Assembly: GCA_035647835.1 (NCBI GenBank)
Contig: DASRMS010000204.1
Coordinates: 1 to 64,000, forward strand
Reading direction: 5' to 3'
Length of the DNA: 64,000 nt
Source: UBA9865 sp035647835
GTDB lineage: Bacteria > Bacillota > Dethiobacteria > Dethiobacterales > Dethiobacteraceae
Shown here: positions 26,149 through 34,596 of the stretch, piece by piece
Layout of the letters: every line of letters starts with the position of its first letter
How positions within the stretch are numbered: the first letter of the stretch is position 1
Notes under the pieces: generated by a model
The model's input: only the letters and a program-made list of their open reading frames with translations
Told to the model about the DNA's origin: nothing
The model's database searches: none
Made by a program: the position numbers and the translations under genes

Positions 26149-27297
26149 TTAAGCTCGTTTAATTAAGCCACGGATAAAATTAGCGATACTGCGGAAGAAG
26201 CGGACAAAGATATTGGCTCGCGGTACCTTGGTGGCGGTGACCAATGGCTTGCTGGCAATAGTCTCGCCGTCTAGCTGTACCAGCAGCGTTGCTGCCTGAC
26301 TGCCCTGCTCTACTGGTGCTTGCAATGTTTTTTCTTCAGCAACAACAAGCTTTAAATCACCTGCACGATTTGGCGGTGCCAGCACGATTAAATCTTCAGT
26401 GACTGTTAAAGCTACTGTTTGCTTTTTACCATCTTTAACTGGAGTCTCGCCTAGAGCATCATCCTTGGCTGCAGGCTGCGTGAAAACAAAATTACGAAAA
26501 CCGTAGTTCAGCAACTCTTGACTGGCAATTAAACGTTCTTGATCACTGCCTGTATTCAGGGTGACAGTGATTAAGCGCATGCCATTTTGCTCTGCTGTCC
26601 CGGCTAAACTGTAGCCTGATTCAGGTGTCCAGCCAGTTTTTAAACCATCTGCCCCTTGAAAGCGACCTAAAAGCGGGTTGCGGTTTTGTTGTTTAATATT
26701 ATTGTAGGTGTATTCACGCTGCGACTCGAATTCTAAGATCTTGGGGTGTTTGACAATTAGCTCGCGAGCCAAAATGGCAATATCACGGGCACTCATATAA
26801 TGGTTCTCTGCGGGCAGACCGGTAGCGTTTTGAAACTGGGTATTAGTCATGCCAAGTTCCTGGGCTCGCTGATTCATCCGCTGCACAAAAGCTTCCTCAC
26901 TACCAGCTAATAGTTCAGCCATGGCGATACAACCATCATTTGCCGAGACAATGGACATGCCGCTAATTAATTCTTCTACAGAAACTTCAGTATCTACCTG
27001 CAGAAACATGGAGGAGCCTTCTTTTTGCCAGGCTCGTTCAGAGACAATGGTTGTGGTATCCCACTGGATCTCGCCGCTTTCTATTGCTTCAAAGGATAAC
27101 AAGAGTGTCATCACTTTAGTAATACTGGCGGGTGGACGAGGTTCGTCAGCATTTTTCAAATACAGCAATTGTCCGGTAGAAGCTTCCATTAGGGCAGCCA
27201 CACCGGCAACAGTATTAAAATCTTGTGCAGCTGCAGGTACAGAGAGTAGGAACAGCAGTATAGCAAGTAGTAATGAGAGCACACGTTTTTTTGTCAT
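26149..27297 (-). CDS. dacF: D-alanyl-D-alanine carboxypeptidase, DacF type
   Basis: A 382-residue exported penicillin-binding protein. A signal peptide (KKRVLSLLLAILLFLLSVPAAAQ) spans about residues 1-25. Catalytic motifs are SxxK in PASITKV (S58, K61), SxN in SIVSANDGC and KTG in GLKTGWTP. A C-terminal PBP5-type beta domain and a final amphipathic or hydrophobic stretch with Arg/Lys probably anchor it to the membrane. It removes the terminal D-Ala of peptidoglycan stem peptides. In spore formers DacF-type enzymes also tune cortex cross-linking, which would fit the SspH gene nearby. Confidence 0.93.
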   Translation of the reverse strand: MTKKRVLSLLLAILLFLLSVPAAAQDFNTVAGVAALMEASTGQLLYLKNADEPRPPASITKVMTLLLSFEAIESGEIQWDTTTIVSERAWQKEGSSMFLQVDTEVSVEELISGMSIVSANDGCIAMAELLAGSEEAFVQRMNQRAQELGMTNTQFQNATGLPAENHYMSARDIAILARELIVKHPKILEFESQREYTYNNIKQQNRNPLLGRFQGADGLKTGWTPESGYSLAGTAEQNGMRLITVTLNTGSDQERLIASQELLNYGFRNFVFTQPAAKDDALGETPVKDGKKQTVALTVTEDLIVLAPPNRAGDLKLVVAEEKTLQAPVEQGSQAATLLVQLDGETIASKPLVTATKVPRANIFVRFFRSIANFIRGLIKRA

Positions 27298-27422
27298 TTA
27301 ATACGCCTCCTGGAGCAGAAACTTTTACATACGTATATCTTATACGAAAACATAGGGAAGAATCCAGAGCTAAAGCAAGGAAAGTAAAAAATTTGTCCGC
27401 ATTACCTAAAAAAAATGCTAAA

Positions 27423-27451
27423 TTGTGAAGCTTGTCTTTATCATGTATAAT
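27423..27451 (+). promoter_or_regulatory. Sigma-A-type promoter of the two-component operon
   Basis: TTGTGA (27423-27428), 17 bases, TATAAT (27446-27451), about 40 bases before the response regulator start. Confidence 0.7.
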
Positions 27452-27492
27452 ATTAATAATTAATTATTCAGCAGGGAAAGTAGGGAGCGGGC

Positions 27493-28197
27493 TTGAGTGA
27501 GGGTTTAATTCTAGTTGTTGATGATGAGGAGCATATTCGTGAACTAGTCCGTCTTTATTTAGAAAAGGCCGGTTTTGCCGCAGCCCTGGCTGCGGACGGT
27601 GAGGAAGCGATACAAAAAGTAAAAAGTCTTGTACCACAATTAATCATTCTTGATATTATGCTGCCCAAAATGGATGGCTGGGATGTCTGCCGTGAGGTGC
27701 GAAAAATTGCCGAGACACCCATCATCATGCTAACGGCTAAAGGTGAGGAATTTGACAAAGTGTTAGGGTTAGAACTGGGAGCAGACGACTATCTGACCAA
27801 GCCATTTTCACCACGGGAACTGGTGGCCAGAGTAAAAGCTATTTTACGCCGGGTTGTTGTAGATGATATCGCCGCAAATGAAGATATAATCTCTTTACCA
27901 GGTCTGAATATTAACCAAAGCTCCCATGAAGTTCATGTGCGGGAGCGTGAAGTGAACCTGACTCCTAAAGAGTTTGATTTGCTCTGGTATTTAGCAAAGA
28001 ACACCGGCAAAGTTTTTACCCGGGAACAACTGTTGACTGCCGTGTGGGGCTATGATTACTACGGTGACTTGCGTACTGTAGATACGCATATCAAACGCTT
28101 ACGTGAAAAGGTGGAGCGGGAAGGAACAGGAACAAACGCTTATCAGATTAAAACTATCTGGGGCGTTGGCTATAAATTTGAGGTGCAGGACGCATGA
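27493..28197 (+). CDS. OmpR/PhoB-family response regulator
   Basis: A 234-residue regulator. The receiver domain has VVDDEEHIREL, the phospho-acceptor Asp in LIILDIMLPKMDGWD near residue 54, the Thr in MLTAKGEEFD and Lys in DDYLTKPFS. The C-terminal winged helix ends with WGYDYYGDLRTVDTHIKRLR. TTG 27493 follows AGGGAG by 5 bases. It overlaps the sensor gene by 4 bases. Target genes are not visible; the family includes ResD, PhoP and WalR, and this one is not assignable among them. Confidence 0.93.
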   Translation: MSEGLILVVDDEEHIRELVRLYLEKAGFAAALAADGEEAIQKVKSLVPQLIILDIMLPKMDGWDVCREVRKIAETPIIMLTAKGEEFDKVLGLELGADDYLTKPFSPRELVARVKAILRRVVVDDIAANEDIISLPGLNINQSSHEVHVREREVNLTPKEFDLLWYLAKNTGKVFTREQLLTAVWGYDYYGDLRTVDTHIKRLREKVEREGTGTNAYQIKTIWGVGYKFEVQDA

Positions 28198-29954
28198 AGT
28201 TAAAGATTTTCTCAAAGCTGCTGACGACATACTTGGTGATCATTCTGATCACCTTATTTGTTGTGGGCTTAGCACTAACCCAGCTTTTGCAAAACTATTT
28301 CTATCATGCCCGTGAGGGTGAATTACAGGCCAAAGGGCAAGAACTGGCAGACATTTACGCAGCGCAAATGCTAGGTTTTCAGGATCCACGTGTTACCAGC
28401 GACTTACTATTTGCGCTGGATCGTTTTCTTGATGCTCGGGTCCAGCTGGTGGACAGATCGATGTTGGGATTGGCGACTTGTCCTGGTTTTGAAGACCTGG
28501 GCCTGCCATTAACGACGGCAGAACTTGATCTGCTCTTGAACGGCCATACTATTACCAAACGCGGCTATCATTCACAGTCAAAGCTGCAAATGGCAACAGT
28601 GGTGGTGCCCGTGGCAGCTCGGCAAGAAGTTTTGGGCGCCATCTTCCTGCACGCACCCCTAACCGGGATTACACAGACGGTGAAGCAAGTTCAGGAACTT
28701 ATTTTTTATGCAGCTATTTTAGCTAATATTTTGGCCATGATCGTGGGCTACTATATGTCTAAATCTATTTCTCATCCTCTGCAGCAAATGACCCGTGCGG
28801 CGCTGGAAGTAGCCGGTGGTAATTATCAGCAGCAGGTAGAAGTACCCTCAGCCGATGAGGTGGGACAGCTGGCTCAATCTTTTAACCACATGTCCGCTAC
28901 ACTTTACCAAACGGTGGAAGCTCTCTCTCAGGAAAAAAACAAACTAGAAAATATTATGGTCAGCATGAATGAAGGGGTGTTGGCAATTGACCAAGACGCA
29001 CAAGTTTTACTGGCCAACCCTCAGGCTAGAGAGCTTCTGCAACTAGAAAGCCTGGATCTTGCCGGACAAAAGATTACGCAGCTCTTGCCGCACGCTGCTA
29101 TGGATGAACTTTTTATGGCCGTGATCACCAAGGGCGAAGGGCAAGTGCAGGAATATGCTGTTGACGGGGGACGAATTTTGTCACTGCAAATAGCACCGCT
29201 GCAGCGTGGTAAAAAGCTTTGGGGAGCAGTAGGTATTTTGCAGGATGTGACTGAAGTACGGCAGTTAGAAGAAATGCGCCGCAATTTTGTCGCCAATGTC
29301 TCACATGAACTACGTACGCCGATGACGTCTATTCAGGGTTATGTAGAGGCCTTATTAGATGGCTTGGCGGAAGATAAGGAAAGTCAGCAGCGTTATTTAC
29401 AAGTAATTTTAGATGAAACAATTCGTCTTAATCGTTTAGTCAACGACTTATTAGACTTATCCAGGCTAGAAACGAGACAACTAGCTTGGCCCCTAGAGCC
29501 AATCGACCTGCGTCCCTTATTAGAGGAAGTCTCTGCCAAATTGCAGCCACAATTTGCCCAGCTAGAGCTAACGACAGCTCTAGAAGTACCGGTGCAGTTA
29601 CCTTTAGTCGTTGGTAATCGTGATCGTATCCAACAAGTGCTGATTAATTTACTGAGTAATGCTATCTCCTTTACTCCTGCTGGCGGTACAGTTACTCTTG
29701 CTGCTGCAGAAGCAGGGAAGTGGGTGCGTGTCAGTGTGCAGGACACTGGCCTTGGTATTCCCGCTGCCGAGCAGGAAATGGTGTGGCAGCGTTTTCATAA
29801 GGTGGACAAAGCCCGCACACGTAAGTTCGGCGGCACAGGCTTGGGACTATCTATTGTCAAGCAGATTGTGGAAGCGCACGGTGGTTCTGTGGGGCTGGAG
29901 AGCGCTGTGGGGCAAGGTTCCACTTTTTTCTTTACGATACCTTTAGCTCACTAG
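28194..29954 (+). CDS. Membrane sensor histidine kinase (HAMP-PAS-HisKA-HATPase)
   Basis: A 586-residue kinase. The first membrane segment is at about 10-30 and the second at about 165-185, enclosing an extracellular sensor of roughly 135 residues. A HAMP domain (SKSISHPLQQMTRAALEVAGG), a PAS domain and the HisKA box FVANVSHELRTPMTSIQGY (phospho-His near 370) follow. The ATPase part has NLLSNAISFTP, DTGLGIP and GGTGLGLSIV. It pairs with the upstream response regulator through an ATGA overlap. The layout is that of PhoR/ResE/WalK-type sensors. The signal is unknown. Confidence 0.93.
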   Translation: MKLKIFSKLLTTYLVIILITLFVVGLALTQLLQNYFYHAREGELQAKGQELADIYAAQMLGFQDPRVTSDLLFALDRFLDARVQLVDRSMLGLATCPGFEDLGLPLTTAELDLLLNGHTITKRGYHSQSKLQMATVVVPVAARQEVLGAIFLHAPLTGITQTVKQVQELIFYAAILANILAMIVGYYMSKSISHPLQQMTRAALEVAGGNYQQQVEVPSADEVGQLAQSFNHMSATLYQTVEALSQEKNKLENIMVSMNEGVLAIDQDAQVLLANPQARELLQLESLDLAGQKITQLLPHAAMDELFMAVITKGEGQVQEYAVDGGRILSLQIAPLQRGKKLWGAVGILQDVTEVRQLEEMRRNFVANVSHELRTPMTSIQGYVEALLDGLAEDKESQQRYLQVILDETIRLNRLVNDLLDLSRLETRQLAWPLEPIDLRPLLEEVSAKLQPQFAQLELTTALEVPVQLPLVVGNRDRIQQVLINLLSNAISFTPAGGTVTLAAAEAGKWVRVSVQDTGLGIPAAEQEMVWQRFHKVDKARTRKFGGTGLGLSIVKQIVEAHGGSVGLESAVGQGSTFFFTIPLAH

Positions 29955-29974
29955 TTACAATAACACATAAAGAG

Positions 29975-30012
29975 AAAAACTACCCCTTGTTTACAGAGTG
30001 GGTAGTTTTTTT
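29975..30012 (+). terminator. Terminator of the two-component operon
   Basis: AAAAACTACCC (29975-29985) pairs with GGGTAGTTTTT (30000-30010), with T residues continuing to 30012. Confidence 0.88.
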
Positions 30013-30366
30013 GCGTACTTTTGCTGTTCCCAACTTGGCAAAATTATCTCAACATCTGTAATGAAGGAATTTAAGACTAATCAAAGAACTATACTTTGAG
30101 GAACGTTTCCTTATTTTATTTCCTGGCAGCAGGACAAGCACTGAATTACGATATTTTTGTGAGCTAATAAGAGCTTTGTTAACTCAGGCCGTGGAAAAAT
30201 GCATAAACGCTAGCAATTCTGCAATAATTCGTATAATAAGCAGTAATTGGTATATAATATTTGAAGCATCTTCGTCTTTATCACTGATAAAAGAAGGAAT
30301 CAATCAAGCAATGTAGAATTAAAAATGTAGTAATTACTGGCTAAGTTTGACACAGTTACGGGTGTT
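30013..30366 (+). other. Non-coding region upstream of the attenuator
   Basis: No gene seen. TATAAT-like boxes stand near 30231 and 30251. A small hairpin, TTTATC-ACT-GATAAA flanked by CTTC/GAAG, lies near 30271-30296. This is presumably the promoter region of the structured leader that follows. Confidence 0.35.
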
Positions 30367-30468
30367 AGACAAGGGAGGAAAAAGAATCAGCACGGGGTGC
30401 AGAGAGGCCTAACGTTGGTTAAAACGCTAGACGAGACCTTGTCTCTCGAATTAGGGATGAGGTTTTTT
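30367..30468 (+). ncRNA. Candidate riboswitch-like attenuator of unknown class
   Basis: AGACAAGG (30367-30374) pairs perfectly with CCTTGTCT (30437-30444), enclosing two hairpins: GCAC-GGG-GTGC (30390-30400), and CTAACGT (30409-30415) with ACGCTAG (30424-30430, one mismatch). The 3' strand of that outer stem is also the 5' arm of a terminator: ACCTTGTCTCT (30436-30446), loop CGAATT, AGGGATGAGGT (30453-30463), then T residues to 30468. The two folds exclude each other, as in ligand-controlled antitermination. I do not recognise a known aptamer. The downstream genes are a 23-residue ORF and then dnaG. Confidence 0.55.
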
Positions 30469-30528
30469 AAATGGTTACCTCTTCTTACAGCGTTACTAGC
30501 AGGATTTTATTCACTAATGGCGAAATAA
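30457..30528 (+). CDS. Possible 23-residue membrane peptide
   Basis: A short frame from ATG 30457 to TAA 30526-30528. It begins MRFFKW, has a hydrophobic middle (LPLLTALLAGFYS) and ends LMAK, so positive charges flank one membrane helix. The ATG sits inside the 3' arm of the attenuator's terminator, so it could be translated only on read-through transcripts. No good Shine-Dalgarno is seen (AGGG is too close). It could be a small regulatory peptide or chance. Confidence 0.35.
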   Translation: MRFFKWLPLLTALLAGFYSLMAK

Positions 30529-30628
30529 GTAACCCTTGACTAGCCTAGCCTAAAAGCGCGACATGCTTGATAGCAGTTATTAGATGTAGCTCCTCCTACA
30601 GGGCAGATAAGAAACGCAGGTGAGACAG

Positions 30629-32416
30629 GTGCAAAAGCTGCCAACTGAGTTTATTGACGAACTGCGGACTCATTATGATATCGTGGAGCTAATTGCTCAA
30701 TATGTGCAGCTGAAAAGATCTGGCCGTAATTACTTTGGGCTTTGTCCTTTTCATGCTGAAAAAACACCATCTTTTAGTGTTTCACAAGATAAACAGATTT
30801 TCCATTGTTTCGGTTGTGGTGAGGGAGGAAACATTTATTCCTTTTTAATGAAAATAGAAGGTCTGACCTTTCCAGAAGCGGTACGCCAACTAGCGGAACG
30901 TGCAGGGATCCCCTTGCCGCAGATCGCTAGCTCACCCGTCTTGCAAAAAGCAGAATTAGCTAAAAACCGTCTTCGCCAAATTATGCAGCTGGCTAACCGC
31001 TATTTTCAGTACAAACTACAGCAGCCTGGAGGAGAAGCGGCGCGTCAATATCTGCAAACGCGTGGAGTTACTGAAGCTGCAAGAGAAAACTTTGCTTTAG
31101 GCTGGACACCAGATGCCTGGCGGGAACTAAAAACATTCTTATTACGTAAAGGATATCAGGAAAAAGAGTTATTAACAAGTGGTTTGATTATTGCCAATAA
31201 AAATACTGCCTATGACCGCTTTCGCGGTCGCATCATCTATCCCATCGCTAATCCGCAAGGTGAGGTGATTGCCTTTGGTGGTCGAGCGCTAGGTGATGAG
31301 CAGCCTAAATATTTGAATTCTCCAGAAACCCCGATATTTGATAAAAGTAAAACATTGTATGCCTTGCATCTTGCTCGCGATGCCATACGCCGCAATGAGC
31401 AAGCTATAATTTTCGAAGGTTATATGGATGTCATTGCGGCACACCAAGCTGGCATCAGGCAAGCAGTAGCTTCGCTTGGTACCTCTTTAACAGAGTCACA
31501 AGCAAGACTGTTACGCAACCAGGCAAAAGAAGTAGTGATTGTTTATGACGCAGACGCTGCTGGACAAGCCGCTACTTGGCGTGGGTTGCAAATTTTACGA
31601 GAAGCTGGTTGTTTGGTGAAAGTGGGCATTCTGCCACAAGGATTGGATCCTGATGATTATCTGAGACGTTTTAGTGGTGAAGCATTCCAAAAAGAAGTTA
31701 TTGAACAAGCTCTGCTGCTCGTTGATTATCAACTTAACAGTTTGGCTGAACAATATAATATTGAAAAAGACGATGAGAGGATACGTCTCTTTGTTAAAAT
31801 TATAGACGTTTTAGCCGCTGTTGACAATGCCATGGAGCGTGAAGATTATGTGCAGAAGGCGGCTAATTTACTCCAGCTTCCTCCCACAGCGATACGTGAA
31901 GAATTAGCTAAAAAGAAACAGCCTGTCACACGGCCGCAGCAACAGCGTAAATCTTGGCCAAAACAGGCAGCCACGGAAAAAGCGCCTTTACAAATCCTCG
32001 TATTATGGGCTCGCTTTCCCTTCCTGATTGCAGAAACTGCTGCTAATTTAGACAGCGAGAGTATTCCGGAAGAACTGCGCGAAGTCTTTACCGCAGCACA
32101 AATAACTGCCGCTTTTTCGCCCGCGCTTTTACTAGATTTATTGCCCTCGCAAAAATACCGGCAACTAATCAGCCGTTTGTTGATAGAAGATGATTATGAT
32201 GAAAAGACTGCCAGCAAAGCATTAGCGGATTGTGTGAAATATTTGAAATGTGTCCATATCGCGCAACAGCGCAAGGAGGTTGAAGCGCAAATGGCGAAAT
32301 TGGATGCTGTCGCCGCGAAAGGGGAAATTACCGAGTTGTCAAGAAAATGGCTGGAATTGCGTAAAATGGAAGAAAGCATAAATCAAGCCAAGGAAGGAGG
32401 GACAGGTGTTGGATAA
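30629..32416 (+). CDS. dnaG: DNA primase
   Basis: A 595-residue DnaG, which makes RNA primers at the replication fork with the DnaB-type helicase. It has an N-terminal CHC2 zinc finger ([14 protein letters not shown] near 39, then FHCFGCG), the conserved [22 protein letters not shown] block and a TOPRIM core ([16 protein letters not shown], then [11 protein letters not shown]). A helicase-binding C-terminal region follows. GTG 30629 is chosen because AGGTG ends 6 bases before it; GTG 30620 lacks a site. It overlaps rpoD, the classic macromolecular-synthesis arrangement. Confidence 0.96.
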   Translation: MQKLPTEFIDELRTHYDIVELIAQYVQLKRSGRNYFGLCPFHAEKTPSFSVSQDKQIFHCFGCGEGGNIYSFLMKIEGLTFPEAVRQLAERAGIPLPQIASSPVLQKAELAKNRLRQIMQLANRYFQYKLQQPGGEAARQYLQTRGVTEAARENFALGWTPDAWRELKTFLLRKGYQEKELLTSGLIIANKNTAYDRFRGRIIYPIANPQGEVIAFGGRALGDEQPKYLNSPETPIFDKSKTLYALHLARDAIRRNEQAIIFEGYMDVIAAHQAGIRQAVASLGTSLTESQARLLRNQAKEVVIVYDADAAGQAATWRGLQILREAGCLVKVGILPQGLDPDDYLRRFSGEAFQKEVIEQALLLVDYQLNSLAEQYNIEKDDERIRLFVKIIDVLAAVDNAMEREDYVQKAANLLQLPPTAIREELAKKKQPVTRPQQQRKSWPKQAATEKAPLQILVLWARFPFLIAETAANLDSESIPEELREVFTAAQITAAFSPALLLDLLPSQKYRQLISRLLIEDDYDEKTASKALADCVKYLKCVHIAQQRKEVEAQMAKLDAVAAKGEITELSRKWLELRKMEESINQAKEGGTGVG

Positions 32417-33542
32417 AAAAGTTACACAAAAGACGGAAAATGATAAAAATCAACAGTTAAAGAAAATCCGCGAGCAACTAATTATAAAAGGCAAAAAAAG
32501 TGGACTTCTTACCTATAAAGAAATTATTGAAGCGCTGCAGGAATTGGATTTATCGCCTGAAGATATTGATGATTTCTATGACCACCTCTCCCATCTTGGT
32601 GTAGATGTAGTCGATGATACAAGTGAAGAAGAAGGCGTAGAGCCTCCCGAAGACGACGACAAAAATGAAGACAGCTCCGAAACCGTTACGAAAATTACAG
32701 CAGCTGAGGGAATTAGCGTTAATGATCCTGTACGCATGTATTTAAAAGAGATTGGTAAAATCCCACTTTTAACTGCTGAACAAGAGATAGAACTGGCCTT
32801 GCGTATGGAGCAAGGGGAAGAGGAAGCAAAACGTGCTTTAGCTGAGGCTAATCTGCGTTTAGTGGTTAGTATTGCCAAGAAGTATGTTGGCCGGGGGATG
32901 CTCTTTTTAGATTTAATCCAGGAAGGTAATTTAGGACTAATTAAAGCAGTAGAAAAATTCGACTACCGTAAAGGTTTTAAGTTTAGCACCTATGCTACTT
33001 GGTGGATTCGGCAAGCTATTACCCGTGCAATTGCCGATCAAGCTCGTACAATTCGTATTCCTGTGCATATGGTAGAAACAATTAATAAATTAATTCGTAT
33101 TTCCCGTCAGCTTGTACAAGAGTTGGGTCGTGAACCTAACCCTGATGAAATTGCTGAGGTTATGAATATTACCGAAGACCGAGTGCGTGAAATCCTGAAA
33201 ATCGCCCAAGAACCTGTTTCTTTAGAAACACCAATTGGTGAAGAAGATGATTCTCATTTGGGAGATTTCATTGAGGATCAGGATGTCCAGGCACCAGCTG
33301 AAGCCGCAGCATTTGAATTGTTAAAAGAACAGCTTGATGATGTGCTGGAAACTCTGACGCCACGCGAAAAAAGGGTGCTAACGCTGCGTTTTGGTCTCGA
33401 GGATGGTCGTTCCCGTACCCTGGAAGAAGTAGGGCAAGTTTTTGGGGTTACCAGAGAACGTATCCGTCAGATCGAAGCCAAAGCCCTACGCAAACTTCGT
33501 CACCCTATGCGCAGTAAACGACTTAAAGATTATCTCGAATAG
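32406..33542 (+). CDS. rpoD: RNA polymerase primary sigma factor (SigA/RpoD)
   Basis: A 378-residue housekeeping sigma factor. A charged N-terminal region (sigma 1.1-like, with an acidic EDDDKNED stretch) is followed by region 1.2 ([17 protein letters not shown]), region 2 ([22 protein letters not shown] and [20 protein letters not shown]), region 3 and region 4 with its HTH ([20 protein letters not shown]). The start is GTG 32406 or TTG 32409; GGAGG at 32396-32400 serves both. It overlaps dnaG by 11 bases, so it is translationally coupled. Confidence 0.97.
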   Translation: MLDKKVTQKTENDKNQQLKKIREQLIIKGKKSGLLTYKEIIEALQELDLSPEDIDDFYDHLSHLGVDVVDDTSEEEGVEPPEDDDKNEDSSETVTKITAAEGISVNDPVRMYLKEIGKIPLLTAEQEIELALRMEQGEEEAKRALAEANLRLVVSIAKKYVGRGMLFLDLIQEGNLGLIKAVEKFDYRKGFKFSTYATWWIRQAITRAIADQARTIRIPVHMVETINKLIRISRQLVQELGREPNPDEIAEVMNITEDRVREILKIAQEPVSLETPIGEEDDSHLGDFIEDQDVQAPAEAAAFELLKEQLDDVLETLTPREKRVLTLRFGLEDGRSRTLEEVGQVFGVTRERIRQIEAKALRKLRHPMRSKRLKDYLE

Positions 33543-33570
33543 ATCCCAGAAAACACCTGAACTTAAAGGG

Positions 33571-33600
33571 TTGACTTGTACGGTATTTATACGCTATAAT
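33571..33600 (+). promoter_or_regulatory. Promoter of the tRNA cluster
   Basis: TTGACT (33571-33576), 18 bases, TATAAT (33595-33600), 26 bases before the first tRNA. Confidence 0.8.
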
Positions 33601-33626
33601 AATCAATGCACCACATGAGATAACTT

Positions 33627-33701
33627 TCCTCGATAGCTCAACGGTAGAGCGACCGGCTGTTAACCGGTAGGTTGTAGGTTCGAATCCTACTCGGGGAGCC
33701 A
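33627..33701 (+). tRNA. tRNA-Asn (GTT)
   Basis: Cloverleaf with acceptor TCCTCGA / TCGGGGA, anticodon GTT in CTGTTAA, T-loop GGTTCGAATCC and encoded CCA. Confidence 0.96.
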
Positions 33702-33702
33702 A

Positions 33703-33778
33703 GGGCCCATAGCTCAACGGTTAGAGCTCCCGGCTCATAACCGGTCGGTTCTAGGTTCGAATCCTAGTGGGCCCACCA
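33703..33778 (+). tRNA. tRNA-Met (CAT)
   Basis: Acceptor GGGCCCA / TGGGCCC, anticodon CAT in CTCATAA, T-loop GGTTCGAATCC and encoded CCA. It lacks initiator-type features. Elongator Met versus lysidine-modified Ile cannot be settled by eye. Confidence 0.93.
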
Positions 33779-33789
33779 ATTACAAATTT

Positions 33790-33864
33790 GGCCCCTTGGT
33801 CAAGCGGTTAAGACACCGCCCTTTCACGGCGGTAACGCGGGTTCGAGTCCCGCAGGGGTCACCA
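33790..33864 (+). tRNA. tRNA-Glu (TTC)
   Basis: Acceptor GGCCCCT / AGGGGTC, anticodon TTC in CTTTCAC, T-loop GGTTCGAGTCC and encoded CCA. Confidence 0.96.
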
Positions 33865-33869
33865 TATAA

Positions 33870-33945
<76 letters not shown>

Positions 33946-33955
33946 TTGTAAATTT

Positions 33956-33980
33956 AAGCAGCCATGATGGCTGCTTTTTT
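33956..33980 (+). terminator. Terminator of the tRNA cluster
   Basis: AGCAGCCAT pairs with ATGGCTGCT around a single G, followed by TTTTT. Confidence 0.9.
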
Positions 33981-34002
33981 AGTGTCTCATTAAACAGGCT
34001 AC

Positions 34003-34088
34003 GGTCCTTATACAATCTTAATATTTTAACGGCAAATCTTTGTAGTTTACTTATATTTGAGGTGATGGTCTTTACACAATCTTAATAT
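34003..34088 (+). promoter_or_regulatory. Direct-repeat operator candidates upstream of the Trk operon
   Basis: Two 22-base copies, at 34003-34024 and 34067-34088, differ at two positions. Both begin GGTC and share the core ACAATCTTAATAT. They are 64 bases apart and end about 46 bases before the first gene. They are plausible binding sites for the operon's own KdpE-like regulator (inference). Confidence 0.6.
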
Positions 34089-34134
34089 GGAAAGGGGTAG
34101 AATGGGGGCAGATAGGAAGTGAGAAGGTGAAAAC

Positions 34135-34596
34135 ATGTGGCTTCTGCTAATTATGCTTTTTCTATCCCCTTTTATTGTCATTGGTTATCTTGTCGCTAGG
34201 TTAGATCGATTTTTGGCTGGCGGTGGCATCGTTAAGGACGAGGTGGAGGTTCATCCAGCGGCGATTGTTTTCGGCCAGAGCAGCTTAGCCCAAGAGGTTA
34301 CAAAAATATTGCATAAAAACAAAGTAAGAGTTTTCACCATACAGGAACCATTCATCTTAGCACACAAAGATAATGTTCAATTCTTATTTGCCTTATCAGA
34401 GAATGACGCCGATAATCTTGTTTTATGCAAAATTGGCAAAAGGATCTATGGGATCGAGAAAGCGATTTGCTTGTGTAACGAGCAGATTAACAAAAGATTG
34501 TTTGGCAGCGAAAAGATTAGTTTTTTATCTGGTGAAGAAGCAACAGCCTGCTTGTTTTATCAAACTGTCTTACACAAGGCGGAGGTGAAGCCGTGA
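34135..34596 (+). CDS. Membrane-anchored TrkA-N-like protein, first gene of the Trk operon
   Basis: A 153-residue protein. Residues 1-25 form one membrane segment (LLLIMLFLSPFIVIGYLVA). The rest resembles a degenerate TrkA-N/RCK Rossmann half: AAIVFGQSSLAQEVTKIL at the place of the GxGxxG strand, and later FLFALSENDADNLVLCKIGK and IEKAICLCN, like the TrkA-N 'T.ND..N...A..AK.' block. The nucleotide-binding glycines are mostly lost. It overlaps the TrkH gene by 4 bases, so a subunit or tether of the potassium channel complex is a fair inference. The family is not one I can name. Confidence 0.65.
   Translation: MWLLLIMLFLSPFIVIGYLVARLDRFLAGGGIVKDEVEVHPAAIVFGQSSLAQEVTKILHKNKVRVFTIQEPFILAHKDNVQFLFALSENDADNLVLCKIGKRIYGIEKAICLCNEQINKRLFGSEKISFLSGEEATACLFYQTVLHKAEVKP

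Noticed and set aside
33523..33717. 64-codon minus-strand frame over the tRNA-Asn region
   Set aside because: The peptide (containing PRVGFEPTTYRLTAG) is the well-known false translation of the antisense of a tRNA gene.
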